Below are positions 33,263 to 46,079 of a DNA stretch of 64,000 nt, in pieces; position 1 is the first letter of the stretch, and each line of letters starts with the position of its first letter. This DNA is from Vreelandella halophila (GTDB lineage: Bacteria > Pseudomonadota > Gammaproteobacteria > Pseudomonadales > Oleiphilaceae). Location of the stretch: assembly GCF_009856365.1 (NCBI RefSeq), contig NZ_WMEX01000006.1:170960-234959 (forward strand), written 5' to 3'. The notes beneath the pieces are model-generated. The model did not search any database. It saw nothing but the letters and a program-made list of their open reading frames with translations, and was not told the DNA's origin. Position numbers and translations under genes: made by a program.

Positions 33263-34051
33263 ATGAACGCAGAGGCATTCGCACACTGGCTCGGAACCGG
33301 GCTGGGTTCGGCTCTGCTGAACCAGGAACAGGCCTGTGTGGCGACGGCCATGACCCGTGTCTTCGGTACACGCCATCTTGAGGTTGGTCTGGATTCGGCA
33401 CTGGCGGTCACACCACGCCTGCCGGAGGGGCAGCAGCCACAGGTGCTGCCCAAAGTGAACTCTGATACGGATCGCGGGCCGGTCATCGCCAGGCCCGAGG
33501 AGTTGCCTTTCCACGATGACTGGATGGACTCGGTGGTGCTGCACCACACGCTGGATCTGGCCGAGGACCCACGTCAGGCCCTGAGGGAAGCGGTGAGGGT
33601 AGTGCGCTCCGGTGGTCAGGTCATCGTCATCGGGTTCAACCCGGTTGGGCTCTGGGGCCTGCGCCGATTGTTCGGCCTTCGGCGTGAGGCGCCCTGGAAC
33701 AGCCGCTTCCTATTGGCAAGGCGTGTTCAGGACTGGGCGCAGGTGCTCGGGTGCTGTGTGGCACCGGCACGCTACGGGTTCTTCCGCCCGCCGGTCGGTG
33801 GCCGCCGCCTGCAGACGCGGCTGGCCTTTCTCGAACCTTTCTATGAACGGGGGATTCAGGTGCCTTTCGGGGGATTCTATTGTGTTGTAGCGGAAAAACG
33901 GGATGCGGCGGGGATTCCGCTGCGGCCGGTGATGCCCGAACCCGGGGTGGCATCCATGCCGGTTGCAAATCGTAACGTGTCACCTGGGATGGGACGGGCC
34001 AGACTGAGGGTGGTGAGAACCCGCCCCGGTGACAGCGGAGAGCTTTCATGA
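33263..34051 (+). CDS. Class I SAM-dependent methyltransferase
   Basis: A 262-residue protein of the methyltransferase type found beside gloB and rnhA in Pseudomonas. The post-I to motif IV region ([20 protein letters not shown], then [21 protein letters not shown]) is visible, although the glycine-rich motif I is poorly conserved. AGGGGGA precedes the ATG at 33263. Its stop overlaps the rnhA ATG. The substrate is unknown. Confidence 0.8.
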   Translation: MNAEAFAHWLGTGLGSALLNQEQACVATAMTRVFGTRHLEVGLDSALAVTPRLPEGQQPQVLPKVNSDTDRGPVIARPEELPFHDDWMDSVVLHHTLDLAEDPRQALREAVRVVRSGGQVIVIGFNPVGLWGLRRLFGLRREAPWNSRFLLARRVQDWAQVLGCCVAPARYGFFRPPVGGRRLQTRLAFLEPFYERGIQVPFGGFYCVVAEKRDAAGIPLRPVMPEPGVASMPVANRNVSPGMGRARLRVVRTRPGDSGELS

Positions 34052-34494
34052 GCCAGGTGACGCTGTACACGGATGGCGCGTGCAAGGGCAATCCGGGGCC
34101 GGGCGGATGGGGTGTGGTGCTGCGTTACGGTGACCACGAGAAACACCTCTGGGGTGGCGAGCCGGGCACCACTAACAACCGCATGGAGCTGCGGGCCGCG
34201 ATCGAGGGGTTGGCAGCGCTCAGGCGCCAGTGCGACGTGGACATCTACACGGACTCGCAGTACGTGCGCAACGGCATCAACCAGTGGATGGCCAACTGGA
34301 AGCGTAATGGCTGGAAAACATCGGCACGCAAGCCGGTCAAGAACGCGGAACTGTGGCAGAGGCTGGATGAACTGGTTCAGTCACACCGGATCCAGTGGCA
34401 CTGGGTACGTGGGCACAGCGGTAACGATGGCAACGAACAGGCCGACGCCCTGGCAAACAGGGGAGCGGCGGAAGTGATGGAAGGCAGGGGCTGA
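34048..34494 (+). CDS. rnhA: Ribonuclease HI
   Basis: A 148-residue enzyme removing RNA from RNA:DNA hybrids. The acidic catalytic residues lie in [42 protein letters not shown] and [11 protein letters not shown]; the basic protrusion (NWKRNGWKT) is kept. ATG overlaps the upstream stop by 4 bp. dnaQ follows after 3 bp, the widely conserved rnhA-dnaQ pair. Confidence 0.97.
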   Translation: MSQVTLYTDGACKGNPGPGGWGVVLRYGDHEKHLWGGEPGTTNNRMELRAAIEGLAALRRQCDVDIYTDSQYVRNGINQWMANWKRNGWKTSARKPVKNAELWQRLDELVQSHRIQWHWVRGHSGNDGNEQADALANRGAAEVMEGRG

Positions 34495-34497
34495 AGC

Positions 34498-35205
34498 ATG
34501 CGTCAGATTGTGCTGGATACTGAGACCACGGGGCTGGAACCCGAGCAGGGTCATCGGATCATTGAGATCGGCTGCGTGGAAGTTGCCGATCGTGAGCTGA
34601 CCGGCCGTCACTACCATGTGTACATCAACCCGGAACGGGAGGTGGAGGACAGCGCCATCGAGGTCCACGGGATCACCAATGAGTTTCTGGCCGACAAACC
34701 GACATTCCGGGAGATTGCGGATGAGTTCCTGGAGTTCATCCGTGGCGCCGAGCTGATCATCCATAACGCGCCCTTTGACGTGGGTTTCATGGACCATGAG
34801 TTAGGGATGCTTGACGGGGGCTACCCGCGCACTACTGATGTGTGCGGCATCCGGGACTCGCTGGTGATGGCGCGCAGCAAGCACCCGGGGCAGAAGAATA
34901 ACCTGGATGTGCTGTGCCGTCGCTACGGTATCGACAACAGTAACCGGGAACTGCACGGGGCACTGCTGGATGCTGAGATACTGGCCATGGTCTATCTGGC
35001 GATGACCGGCGGTCAGACAGCTCTGTCCCTGGGAGAGGCTGAGGACGGACAGGATGCCGGTACGGAAATCCGGCGGCTGGATCCCGGGCGATCCCCGCTG
35101 GCTGTCCCCGAGGCGGATGAAGAGGAACTGAATGCGCATCGGGCCTTCCTCGATGGCATGGCAGCCAAGACCAATGTGCTCTGGGACGAGCAGGGTATTT
35201 CTTGA
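34498..35205 (+). CDS. dnaQ: DNA polymerase III epsilon subunit
   Basis: A 235-residue 3'-5' proofreading exonuclease of the replicative polymerase. Exo I (VLDTETTGLEPEQGHRIIEIG), Exo II (IHNAPFDVGFMDHEL) and Exo III (HGALLDAEILAMVYL) motifs are complete, and a C-terminal polymerase-binding tail follows. Start MRQIVLDTETTG is typical. Confidence 0.97.
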   Translation: MRQIVLDTETTGLEPEQGHRIIEIGCVEVADRELTGRHYHVYINPEREVEDSAIEVHGITNEFLADKPTFREIADEFLEFIRGAELIIHNAPFDVGFMDHELGMLDGGYPRTTDVCGIRDSLVMARSKHPGQKNNLDVLCRRYGIDNSNRELHGALLDAEILAMVYLAMTGGQTALSLGEAEDGQDAGTEIRRLDPGRSPLAVPEADEEELNAHRAFLDGMAAKTNVLWDEQGIS

Positions 35206-35266
35206 GAAAACTGAAAAACCTGCTACAGGTTATTGAATATCTGACTCTATAGTGGAAGCCCCGTTT

Positions 35267-36976
35267 ATGGTGCAGGCGTCACTGGCAAGCAAGACCCAGT
35301 CCTTCGGGCTGGTCCGCGAGGAGATCGAACAGACGATCGGTCAGGCGGAACAGAGTCTTGAGCAGTTCCAGGAGAACCGTGAAAGCGAGGAGGATCTGCA
35401 GAACTGTGTGGATTATCTCAATCAACTGCGCGGGATTTTTTCCCTGGTGGAACTCAAGGGAGGCGCGCTGCTCTGTCAGGAAGCGGTGGTCCTGGCGAAC
35501 GAGGTGCCAGTGGGGGCCACGGATGACAAGAACAACCTCCTGACCGCGCTCAGTAACGCCCTGTTCACACTGAGGCGTTACATCGAATACTACCAGCGCC
35601 AGCAGGTGGATCGGCCCGAGCTGTTGCTGCCGGTGGTCAACGAGATCCGTGAAGCACGGCGGGATACACCCTATCCGGATTCCTGGTTCTTCGGTGCCGG
35701 CCTGAGTGTGGCTCCCGATTTCTGTGGCCAGCGTCCGGTGCCGCCACTGGCGACCTCTGACGAGTCGGAATTCGAGGTGCACGCACGCCGCTTCCGCCTG
35801 ATGTACCAGGTGGGGTTGCTCGGGCTGCTGCGCAATCAGGATCCCCGGACCAGCTGTCGGCTGATCTCGCGTTCGGCCCATGGTCTTGCAAGGCTTTGTG
35901 GTGAGGGCGCGATGCAGTCGTTCTGGTGCCTGGTCAGCATGACAGCCGATGTGCTGGATGAGCAGCAGCTGCCGGTTGAGCGCAACCGCAAGCGGCTGTT
36001 CATGCGCATCGAGAAGCAGGCGCGGGACCTGGTCTACAGCCGCAGTTCGGTGGCACAGCAGTCGCCGTCGGATGCACTGGTGCGCGAACTCGTCTATATC
36101 CTCTACCGCAGCGGCTCCAGCGATCCGGAAGTACGTAGTGTTCTGGATAACAGTGGGTTGGGGCAGCCGGATATCACCGAGGCAGAGCTGATTGAGCATC
36201 AGCGCCACCTGTATGGGCCTGGCGCCGACGTTCTGCGCTCCTTTGCGGCCGCGATCAATGAGGAGTTGAGCGAACTCAAGGACCGGCTGGATATTGTCGA
36301 ACGGGGGATCGATCCGGACACCACGGAGCTCGCGACCATTGCTGATTCCCTGGAACGGGTGGGTAACTCCCTGCTGATTCTGGACCTCCATCAGCTCAGT
36401 TCGCTGGCTCGCCAGGAAGCCGGACGCCTCAGGGACTGGGAGCAGAAAGGCGCGCTGCCATCGGAAGGGGAGCTCTATGCAGTCGCGGATGCCGTTCTGA
36501 ATATTGAGGAGGCGGCCCAGCACCTGGCCAGCCATGGCATTACGGCGGACACCGATCGTCTTGCGCACAAGGTGCGGCGGGATGAGGGGTCGGTCTACGT
36601 GCAGGAAGCGCTGATTGTGCTCAGTGACGAGGCCAGTTCAGCGCTTACCCTGGCGAAACAGGCGATTACCGCGTTTCTTGAATCCGATTTCGATAAGCTG
36701 CATCTGGCGAACGTGCCGGCCACCCTGCGCAGTATCGAGGGTGGGATGCAGCTTCTCGGAAACGAGAACGCGGCCCGTGTTGTCGCCCGTGTGACGGGGG
36801 CGATCGAGAACCAGCTTCTGAACACTCAGCAGCCACCGGAATCACGGATTCTGGAAGCATTGGCGGATGCCATCACCTCACTGGAGTATTACATCGAGGA
36901 GCTGGGAATGAATGCCGCGCCGAACCCGGAACTGCTCCGCCTGGCGGAGACATCACTCCAGGATGTGGGTCTCTAG
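35267..36976 (+). CDS. fimL: FimL-like protein (degenerate Hpt scaffold)
   Basis: A 569-residue helical protein homologous to FimL, the relative of the ChpA N-terminus that works with FimV to control cAMP and type IV pilus twitching in P. aeruginosa. The N-terminal unit (LVREEIEQTIGQAEQSLEQF, then LRGIFSLVELKGGALLCQEA) resembles an Hpt four-helix bundle but has no phosphorylatable HxxKG histidine. ATG at 35267 is preceded by GGAAG; a GTG at 35252 is the alternative. Its place after rnhA-dnaQ follows pseudomonad synteny. Confidence 0.85.
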   Translation: MVQASLASKTQSFGLVREEIEQTIGQAEQSLEQFQENRESEEDLQNCVDYLNQLRGIFSLVELKGGALLCQEAVVLANEVPVGATDDKNNLLTALSNALFTLRRYIEYYQRQQVDRPELLLPVVNEIREARRDTPYPDSWFFGAGLSVAPDFCGQRPVPPLATSDESEFEVHARRFRLMYQVGLLGLLRNQDPRTSCRLISRSAHGLARLCGEGAMQSFWCLVSMTADVLDEQQLPVERNRKRLFMRIEKQARDLVYSRSSVAQQSPSDALVRELVYILYRSGSSDPEVRSVLDNSGLGQPDITEAELIEHQRHLYGPGADVLRSFAAAINEELSELKDRLDIVERGIDPDTTELATIADSLERVGNSLLILDLHQLSSLARQEAGRLRDWEQKGALPSEGELYAVADAVLNIEEAAQHLASHGITADTDRLAHKVRRDEGSVYVQEALIVLSDEASSALTLAKQAITAFLESDFDKLHLANVPATLRSIEGGMQLLGNENAARVVARVTGAIENQLLNTQQPPESRILEALADAITSLEYYIEELGMNAAPNPELLRLAETSLQDVGL

Positions 36977-37007
36977 AGGGGGCAGGGAAGTACGCATCGA
37001 AGGTGGT

Positions 37008-37036
37008 CGGGAACGCCGGTGGGTTCGGCGTTCCCG
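37008..37036. terminator. Hairpin between convergent fimL and SCP2 genes
   Basis: Perfect 10-bp arms CGGGAACGCC and GGCGTTCCCG with a 9-base loop sit between the two stops. No T-tract is present on either side, so it may act as a weak bidirectional terminator. Confidence 0.5.
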
Positions 37037-37045
37037 GGTAAGGCC

Positions 37046-37360
37046 TCAGCCGATGTTGAACAGCTCACCCAGCTTGGTGGCCAGCATCATGTCGCCTTCA
37101 GCGCGCAGCTGCCCGGCCATGAATGCCTGCATGCCATCTGTCTCGCCGCTGACGATCCCCTGAAGGGTCTCCGAGTTCATGATCAGGGTCACGGACGGGT
37201 CGTCATGTGTGCCTTCCTTCAGATCACAGGTGCCGTCCTTGATGATCAGGTGATAGGAGGCATCGTCCTCGATGTCGAACTGGAATACCAGGTCCAGGCC
37301 GGCAGCAGCGTCCGCGTTGAAGTTCTTCTCGAGTTTTTCGAATACGGGTTGTACAGACAT
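37046..37360 (-). CDS. SCP2 sterol-binding-domain protein
   Basis: A 104-residue protein made of one SCP2 domain, a hydrophobic-cavity fold that binds lipids or acyl-CoA. The profile DLVFQFDIEDDASYHLIIKD, then DPSVTLIMNSETLQGIVSGE and AFMAGQLRAEGDMMLATKLG is characteristic. ATG at 37360 (MSVQPVFEKLEKNFN) fits the family start; the frame is open upstream without similarity. The ligand is unknown. Confidence 0.88.
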   Translation of the reverse strand: MSVQPVFEKLEKNFNADAAAGLDLVFQFDIEDDASYHLIIKDGTCDLKEGTHDDPSVTLIMNSETLQGIVSGETDGMQAFMAGQLRAEGDMMLATKLGELFNIG

Positions 37361-37554
37361 GCTCGAAGTCCTTGGTTGCCGTTGTTGTTTCGCCATGGGA
37401 TGGCTTCGGCCGACTGTAGGTGGGGGCGTCAATGCTGTCAAGCTTGATCGAACGCTTGTTTGAATACCCGAATCACCGGGTTCTTATGCTGTGCCGTGGT
37501 GATGCGTAGAATAGTCACGGGTTGTGTATGGAACTTTCAGTAAAGGAGTGATTG

Positions 37555-38607
37555 GTGGAGATTCTTGCGGAATACGGGCTTTTCCTGGCCAAGATCGTGA
37601 CCTTCGCAGTGGCCGCTCTGATCGTGGCGGCGATGATCATGGCGGCGGCGCAGCGTGGGCGCAACCAGGAGGATGAGGGGGAGCTCCAGGTTGTCAGGGT
37701 GAATGATCGCCTGCGGGACAACCGCGAGACTCTGGAGGCCCATCTGCATGAGGGGGCCGGCCGGCGGCGGTGGCTGAGGGAGCTCAGGCGCAGCCGGAAA
37801 AAGGAGAAAAAGGCTGAACGCCAGAAGGGAAATGACGGTGCGCAACGCCGCGGGCGCCTCTATGTGGTGGACTTTCAGGGGGACCTGAAGGCCAGCCAGA
37901 CCGGTGCGCTGCGTCGCTGTGTCACGGCTATACTCGGAGTGGCCGAGCCCGGGCAGGATGAGGTGATGATCCGGCTCGAGAGTTCTGGTGGGATGGTGCA
38001 CTCCTACGGCTATGCGGCGGCACAGCTGGACCGGATCCGCCGCGCCGGGCTGCCGCTGACCGCTTGTGTGGACAAGGTCGCTGCCAGCGGAGGCTATATG
38101 ATGGCGTGTGTTGCGGACCGGATCATCGCCTCTCCGTTTGCGATTCTGGGATCCATTGGCGTGGTGGCGCAGCTTCCGAACGTGCATCGTCTTCTCAAGC
38201 GCAATGACGTGGATTTCGAGGTGCTGACCGCGGGCGAGTATAAACGCACCCTGACGGTGTTCGGCGAAAATACAGAGAAGGGCCGGCGCAAGTTCACCGA
38301 GGATCTGGAGCAGACCCATCAGCTGTTCAAGGACTACGTGAGTGAACACCGCCCGGCGGTGGATATTGATCGGGTCGCCACGGGGGAGATCTGGTTTGGC
38401 CGCCAGGCACTGGATGTCAGTCTGGCGGATGACCTCAAGACCTCGGATCAGGTTATAACTGAGGCCTGTGATGAGCGTGATGTCCTGCTGGTGCGCTACG
38501 AGCGCCGCCGTACGCTGCCCGAGAAGCTCGGCCTCAGTGCCGCTAGCGCGGTGGAGTCCGGCATCATGAAAGGGGTTGAGTGGGTGCGCGCGGGGCGTTT
38601 CCAGTGA
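37555..38607 (+). CDS. sohB: SohB-type inner-membrane S49 peptidase
   Basis: A 350-residue SppA/SohB-family serine protease. One N-terminal membrane helix, a basic linker (RRSRKKEKKAERQK) and the S49 domain with the nucleophile serine in DKVAASGGYMMACVADRIIA and the general-base lysine in AGEYKRTLT. GTG at 37555 is preferred because AGGAG (37544-37548) lies 6 bp upstream; TTG at 37552 is the alternative. Confidence 0.93.
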   Translation: MEILAEYGLFLAKIVTFAVAALIVAAMIMAAAQRGRNQEDEGELQVVRVNDRLRDNRETLEAHLHEGAGRRRWLRELRRSRKKEKKAERQKGNDGAQRRGRLYVVDFQGDLKASQTGALRRCVTAILGVAEPGQDEVMIRLESSGGMVHSYGYAAAQLDRIRRAGLPLTACVDKVAASGGYMMACVADRIIASPFAILGSIGVVAQLPNVHRLLKRNDVDFEVLTAGEYKRTLTVFGENTEKGRRKFTEDLEQTHQLFKDYVSEHRPAVDIDRVATGEIWFGRQALDVSLADDLKTSDQVITEACDERDVLLVRYERRRTLPEKLGLSAASAVESGIMKGVEWVRAGRFQ

Positions 38608-38695
38608 CCGGTCGCGGATGCTGGCAAGGGGGCCCAAGGCGGGTTATCATGGGCACCGTCGCCGATTGACCATAAGCATTTGTTGGGAGAAAGCA

Positions 38696-38836
38696 ATGAG
38701 CTACGGCAACCAGAACGAAGAAGGCCGGAACGATGCAGCACCGAATAAAAGTGACGAGCGTGTTGATGCATTCGCTGCGGTCGGGCTGATCCTGCTCTTC
38801 GTGGCACTTGCAACCACCTTTGTTGCCACGCAGTAA
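38696..38836 (+). CDS. Small single-pass membrane peptide, unknown
   Basis: A 46-residue peptide (MSYGNQNEEGRNDAAPNKSD...) with a hydrophilic N-terminus and one C-terminal membrane helix (AAVGLILLFVALATTFVATQ). A strong GGGAGAA ribosome binding site supports translation. I do not recognise a family. It is convergent with the DUF2970 gene, another small membrane protein. Confidence 0.65.
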   Translation: MSYGNQNEEGRNDAAPNKSDERVDAFAAVGLILLFVALATTFVATQ

Positions 38837-38850
38837 TCCTGTGTGAAATG

Positions 38851-38873
38851 CCGGGGCGCTCAGGCCGCCCCGG
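38851..38873. terminator. Hairpin between convergent small genes
   Basis: Arms CCGGGGCG (38851-38858) and CGCCCCGG (38866-38873) with a 7-base loop. It overlaps the 3' end of the DUF2970 gene and follows the 46-residue peptide. No T-run follows. Confidence 0.4.
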
Positions 38874-39078
38874 TGCTCTCCAGAACAATCTTCACGATTA
38901 GCGCTATACCCACCACGAAGACCACACCGAAGATGATCCCGCCGATGATGAAGGGCCAGGGAGACGAGGCACTGAAATCCTTCTGGCGATTGCTCTCTGA
39001 ATTAACGCCCAGCGCGGCGGCAAGGATGCTGAAAACCACCTGCCAGAGTCCGGGTTTGTCCTGATCGCTATTGCTCAC
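38860..39078 (-). CDS. DUF2970 membrane protein
   Basis: A 72-residue protein matching the DUF2970 pattern: an amphipathic start (LWQVVFSILAAALGVNSESN), RQKDF, then one membrane helix (FIIGGIIFGVVFVVGIALIV). The start is GTG at 39078 with AGGAGG 6 bp upstream. It follows metH on the same strand but a strong terminator lies between them. Function unknown. Confidence 0.8.
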   Translation of the reverse strand: MSNSDQDKPGLWQVVFSILAAALGVNSESNRQKDFSASSPWPFIIGGIIFGVVFVVGIALIVKIVLESTGAA

Positions 39079-39127
39079 AAAACCTCCTGTGGGCTGGATT
39101 GATTAATCTATTATAAAGCAATAAAAA

Positions 39128-39154
39128 ACGGGCATCAGGTGGCCTGATGCCCGT
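39128..39154 (-). terminator. Rho-independent terminator of metH
   Basis: Perfect 12-bp arms (ACGGGCATCAGG and CCTGATGCCCGT) with a 3-base loop. Read on the minus strand the stem is followed by TTTTTT (39127-39122), placed about 40 bp after the metH stop. Confidence 0.92.
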
Positions 39155-39195
39155 TGCGGTAGACCGGGCCCGCCCGGAGGCGGGCTGAGTGATGG

Positions 39196-42894
<3,699 letters not shown>

Positions 42895-43204
42895 TGATTC
42901 AACTACCTCATTGTCAGTTATCGAATCTTGAGACAGAAAATGTGCGCCAGGCGGTCACCCTGTATGGCAGGGGGAGCGTCATCCTGAGCGTTGTCTGAAG
43001 GGGGATACTGTCCGTGTCCCTTTTGCGGGTTTTGCTTGAAGTAAGCGAATGCTAACACAGAATCCGAAAAAGTCCTGATAGTTCATCAAACTTTTTTGAT
43101 GTTATGCAAGCGCGTTAATTCCTGACTCGTTTGGTCGGTCTTTTATTAACGGGGGAGCTTCCTTACAATAGACCCATACTCGACCATCAAGAGGGGGAAC
43201 GGCA
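42895..43204. other. Divergent spacer between metH and nfuA
   Basis: A 310-bp non-coding stretch, AT-richer than its surroundings. A small hairpin CATCAAA/TTTGATG is at 43084-43101, and TACAAT at 43164-43169 could be the -10 of an nfuA promoter without a good -35. I see no riboswitch and no small gene. Confidence 0.5.
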
Positions 43205-43789
43205 TTGGATACCGTCACCGTCACCGAATCAGCCCGGCGCTATCTGGGGCAGCTCGTCCAGAAACAGGACGTTGAGGGGATGGGAGTCCGGCTGTTCGTG
43301 ACCCAGCCCGGAACCCGTCACGCCGAAACCTGCCTGGCGTATTGCCCGCCCCATGAAGTGGTGCCGTCCGATGAGCAGCTCGACATGGACGAGTTCCCGC
43401 TCTACATCGATCACAACAGCATCACCTTCCTGGAAGAGGCTGTGATCGACTTTCAGGAGGACCAGACCGGCGGCCAGCTGACCATCAAGGCGCCCAATGC
43501 CAAGGTGCCGCAGGTAAGCCCGGACGCGCCTCTGTCAGAGCGCCTGAACTACGTCCTTCAGTCCGAGGTCAATCCCAGCCTGGCGGCCCATGGCGGCGAG
43601 GTGTCACTGGTTGAACTGACCGATGACAACGTGGCCGTACTGCGTTTCGGCGGCGGCTGCCAGGGGTGCGCGGCGGTGAGTCTCACGCTCAAGCAGGGTG
43701 TGGAGCGTACCCTCAAGGAGCAGCTGCCTGAAATCAGTGGTATCGAGGACGTGACGGACCATAGCTACCGCGAAAACGCTTACTACTGA
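43205..43789 (+). CDS. nfuA: Fe-S biogenesis protein NfuA
   Basis: A 194-residue Fe-S carrier: an N-terminal degenerate A-type domain (about 1-95) and a C-terminal Nfu domain with the cluster-binding CxxC in FGGGCQGCAAVSLTLKQGVE. Start is TTG at 43205, supported by AGGGGGA upstream and the family start MDTVTVTESARRYLGQL. It delivers [4Fe-4S] clusters, for instance to aconitase-type enzymes such as LeuC. Confidence 0.95.
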   Translation: MDTVTVTESARRYLGQLVQKQDVEGMGVRLFVTQPGTRHAETCLAYCPPHEVVPSDEQLDMDEFPLYIDHNSITFLEEAVIDFQEDQTGGQLTIKAPNAKVPQVSPDAPLSERLNYVLQSEVNPSLAAHGGEVSLVELTDDNVAVLRFGGGCQGCAAVSLTLKQGVERTLKEQLPEISGIEDVTDHSYRENAYY

Positions 43790-43796
43790 TCGATTC

Positions 43797-43818
43797 AGCA
43801 GTGCCCTTGGGCGCTGCT
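43797..43818 (+). terminator. Hairpin after nfuA
   Basis: AGCAGTGCCC and GGGCGCTGCT form 10-bp arms (one G-T pair) with a 2-base gap directly after the nfuA stop. No poly-T follows. Confidence 0.4.
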
Positions 43819-43883
43819 GCATACCGTAACGCGACGGTTTCCGCTAGAGTGTTGCCCTGAATACGCGTTCAGGGATCGCACAC

Positions 43884-45089
43884 GTGACCGTATCCGATCT
43901 ACCGCTTACCATCTGGGCACTGCCTCTGTTCACCGCGCTGGTCGGTTGGGCCACCAACCGCCTGGCCGTGCTGATGCTGTTCCACCCGATTGAGTCTGTT
44001 GGCAGGCCCCCGTTCCTGGGCTGGCAGGGTGTGGTTCCACGTCGGGCGGAGGAAATGGCCCATGAGTGCATTGACCGGACCCTGGCGCGCAGTGGCGATC
44101 TCACCGGCCTTTACCAGCGGCTGGATCCGGCGCTGATCACCGGGGAGGTGGTAAGCCGGATCATGCCCCATCTCGAGGAATACGTGGATGATGTGATGTA
44201 TGAGCATCATCCCGTGCTCTGGGATAACCTGCCGCGGCGCGTTAAAGGGCGGATCTACCACTATGTCGAGCGCAACCTGCCTGAGCGGGTGGACGCTATG
44301 GTGGCGGATTTCGGTGAAGAGCTTGGGGATCTGGTGGACCTCAGGGCCCTGATGAGTGAGGAACTGCGCCAGCATCCGGACTTCATGAACAATATTCTGC
44401 AGGATGCCGGCGCGTCGACCTTCCGTTTCGTGATCCGCAGTGGCGCCGTCATAGGGCTGCTTATGGGCGTGGCGCTTGCTGTGGGGTGGACCTTCTGGCC
44501 CTCCAGCTGGCTGCTTCTCGGGGGTGGTTTCATTGTTGGCCTTCTGACCAATTGGATCGCGATAACCCTGATTTTCCGGCCGCGGGAGCGGAAGCAGTGG
44601 GGGCCTTTCCGCATTCAGGGGCTGCTGATGCGCCGTCAGCCGGAGATCAGCCACATCTGGGGCCAGCGTGTCGCCCACGAACTTCTGACCTGCGAGAAGG
44701 TGGCCCACGCTATTGTCCATGGGGAAAAGGCCGGACGGACACGGGCCATCATCCAGAAACACCTGCGCCCGCTTCTGGATCAGTCGACGGTGCTGCGTAT
44801 CAGCACCCAGATGGCTGTGGGCGCTTCCGGTTATACGGAGCTCAAGAAAAGCATGAATGACCGGGCCCTGAGTGCCTCAGAGGAGGTGTTCCGCGATGAC
44901 GCCTTCAACCATGACCGGGCACGCATCGTGGCTGAGCTTATTGAGGAGCGGATTGCGGGGTTGTCTCCAGAAGCATTCCAGTCTCTTCTCCGGCCGGTAT
45001 TCGCCGCCGAGGAGGGACGGCTGATGCTGGCCGGCGGTGTCTGTGGGCTGCTGGCGGCCCTGGTGCCCGTTGTGCTGGTCGGGCTCTGA
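43884..45089 (+). CDS. DUF445 membrane protein
   Basis: A 401-residue protein of the DUF445/YheB family. The N-terminus LFTALVGWATNRLAVLMLFHPIE is the conserved motif, repeated after two membrane helices as VGLLTNWIAITLIFRPRERK; a last helix ends the protein. Start is GTG at 43884 after AGGGA. Convergent with tusB, 13 bp apart. Function unknown. Confidence 0.85.
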   Translation: MTVSDLPLTIWALPLFTALVGWATNRLAVLMLFHPIESVGRPPFLGWQGVVPRRAEEMAHECIDRTLARSGDLTGLYQRLDPALITGEVVSRIMPHLEEYVDDVMYEHHPVLWDNLPRRVKGRIYHYVERNLPERVDAMVADFGEELGDLVDLRALMSEELRQHPDFMNNILQDAGASTFRFVIRSGAVIGLLMGVALAVGWTFWPSSWLLLGGGFIVGLLTNWIAITLIFRPRERKQWGPFRIQGLLMRRQPEISHIWGQRVAHELLTCEKVAHAIVHGEKAGRTRAIIQKHLRPLLDQSTVLRISTQMAVGASGYTELKKSMNDRALSASEEVFRDDAFNHDRARIVAELIEERIAGLSPEAFQSLLRPVFAAEEGRLMLAGGVCGLLAALVPVVLVGL

Positions 45090-45102
45090 GTTGAGCCACC
45101 GC

Positions 45103-45378
45103 TTACCAGAAAATGGGCTGATGGGTTGTGAGGACCTGTTCCACAAAAGCGGCATGCGTCACGGCGGTGCATCCAGGGGGCAGTGTCAGGTTCTCCGGGG
45201 CCTCCGTCAGGGCCAGGATCCTGCCCGCCTGAATACCTTCCAGCGGTTCCGGGTGCGCCAACCGTTCCAGGGCGGTCGCCGTCAGCACCAGCGTGTCCCG
45301 GGCGCCCAGCATCTTCAGGCACCGTTGATGCCGCGGGTGGTCCGGGGGCTTGGCCAGTACGTGCACCCGCCCCGTCAT
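45103..45378 (-). CDS. tusB: Sulfurtransferase subunit TusB
   Basis: A 91-residue DsrH-family subunit. TusBCD passes sulfur from IscS/TusA to TusE for 2-thiouridine synthesis on tRNA by MnmA. Features are the N-terminal VHVLAKPPDH strand and the short DsrH fold. It overlaps tusC by 4 bp. tusE, which usually follows, is not found here: DUF445 occupies the next position. Confidence 0.85.
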   Translation of the reverse strand: MTGRVHVLAKPPDHPRHQRCLKMLGARDTLVLTATALERLAHPEPLEGIQAGRILALTEAPENLTLPPGCTAVTHAAFVEQVLTTHQPIFW

Positions 45379-45710
45379 GGATGCAGAATCCTCGGTACCC
45401 GTGCGTAAAGGTCCCGGATCTGGCCGCTGTTCACGGTGATAACTGATTCAGGCAGCTCAGGATCCGGATCATCGGCGCCGTGTAATCCCACCATGAGCTG
45501 CTGTAACCCCATCTCCGGAAACCGCGTGACGGGGATTCCCCGGTGCTCTGCCGTCAGTGCCGTAATGCCTGACTCCACCAGCAACAGGCTGGTGCTCATA
45601 CCAAAGGTGCAGAGTGTGAGCAGCATATCCAGAAACTCGCCGCTGTCCTCGCCTCGGTCAAGCACGAAGAGCTGATCGGGCAGGGGTGTGGGTGCCGGCT
45701 GCGTCATCAC
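45375..45710 (-). CDS. tusC: Sulfurtransferase subunit TusC
   Basis: A 111-residue DsrF-family subunit of the TusBCD complex (LDMLLTLCTFGMSTSLLLVE). It overlaps both tusD and tusB by 4 bp, indicating tight translational coupling. Two adjacent Met codons can start the protein. Confidence 0.85.
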   Translation of the reverse strand: MMTQPAPTPLPDQLFVLDRGEDSGEFLDMLLTLCTFGMSTSLLLVESGITALTAEHRGIPVTRFPEMGLQQLMVGLHGADDPDPELPESVITVNSGQIRDLYARVPRILHP

Positions 45711-46072
45711 CGCTCCCCCGTGAACTGGAGAATGCGGTCCGCCTCGGTGCAGGCCATGACCCAGTCCCCCAGTCCGCCAGTCGACCAGCCATGCCTGAGA
45801 TGGGCATCACCAAGGGCGCGTTGCTCCGCCGAACCGATGCACACGGTTGCCGGAAGCGACCACGCAGCGATGAGCTGTTCCCATTGGTTGGCGTTTTCGT
45901 TCCGGGTGGGAGAGGCGGGGTCGGGTTTTGCGGCCAGAAAAACCGCATCCCCCTGGAGGAAGATGCGGTTGATGCTGTGGCCGGCCTGGAGAAGTGCACT
46001 GGCGAAACACCAGGCGGAATGGAGCGCCTGGCGTTCAGTGGGCCCTGCAGTGATGTGGAAGGCCGCTTTCAA
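45707..46072 (-). CDS. tusD: Sulfurtransferase subunit TusD
   Basis: A 121-residue DsrE-family subunit; the sulfur-carrying cysteine is in the ATVCIGSAEQRALG segment. The start is read as TTG at 46072 because LKAAFHITAGPTERQALHSA aligns with the family N-terminus; a TTG at 46096 inside the preceding gene is the alternative. It follows the Bax1-I gene with a small gap or overlap. Start confidence is low, identity good. Confidence 0.8.
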   Translation of the reverse strand: MKAAFHITAGPTERQALHSAWCFASALLQAGHSINRIFLQGDAVFLAAKPDPASPTRNENANQWEQLIAAWSLPATVCIGSAEQRALGDAHLRHGWSTGGLGDWVMACTEADRILQFTGER

Positions 46073-46079
46073 AGCCGTA

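Noticed and set aside
42895..43204. Cobalamin or SAH riboswitch upstream of metH
   Set aside because: No conserved B12-box or SAH-riboswitch core was recognised.
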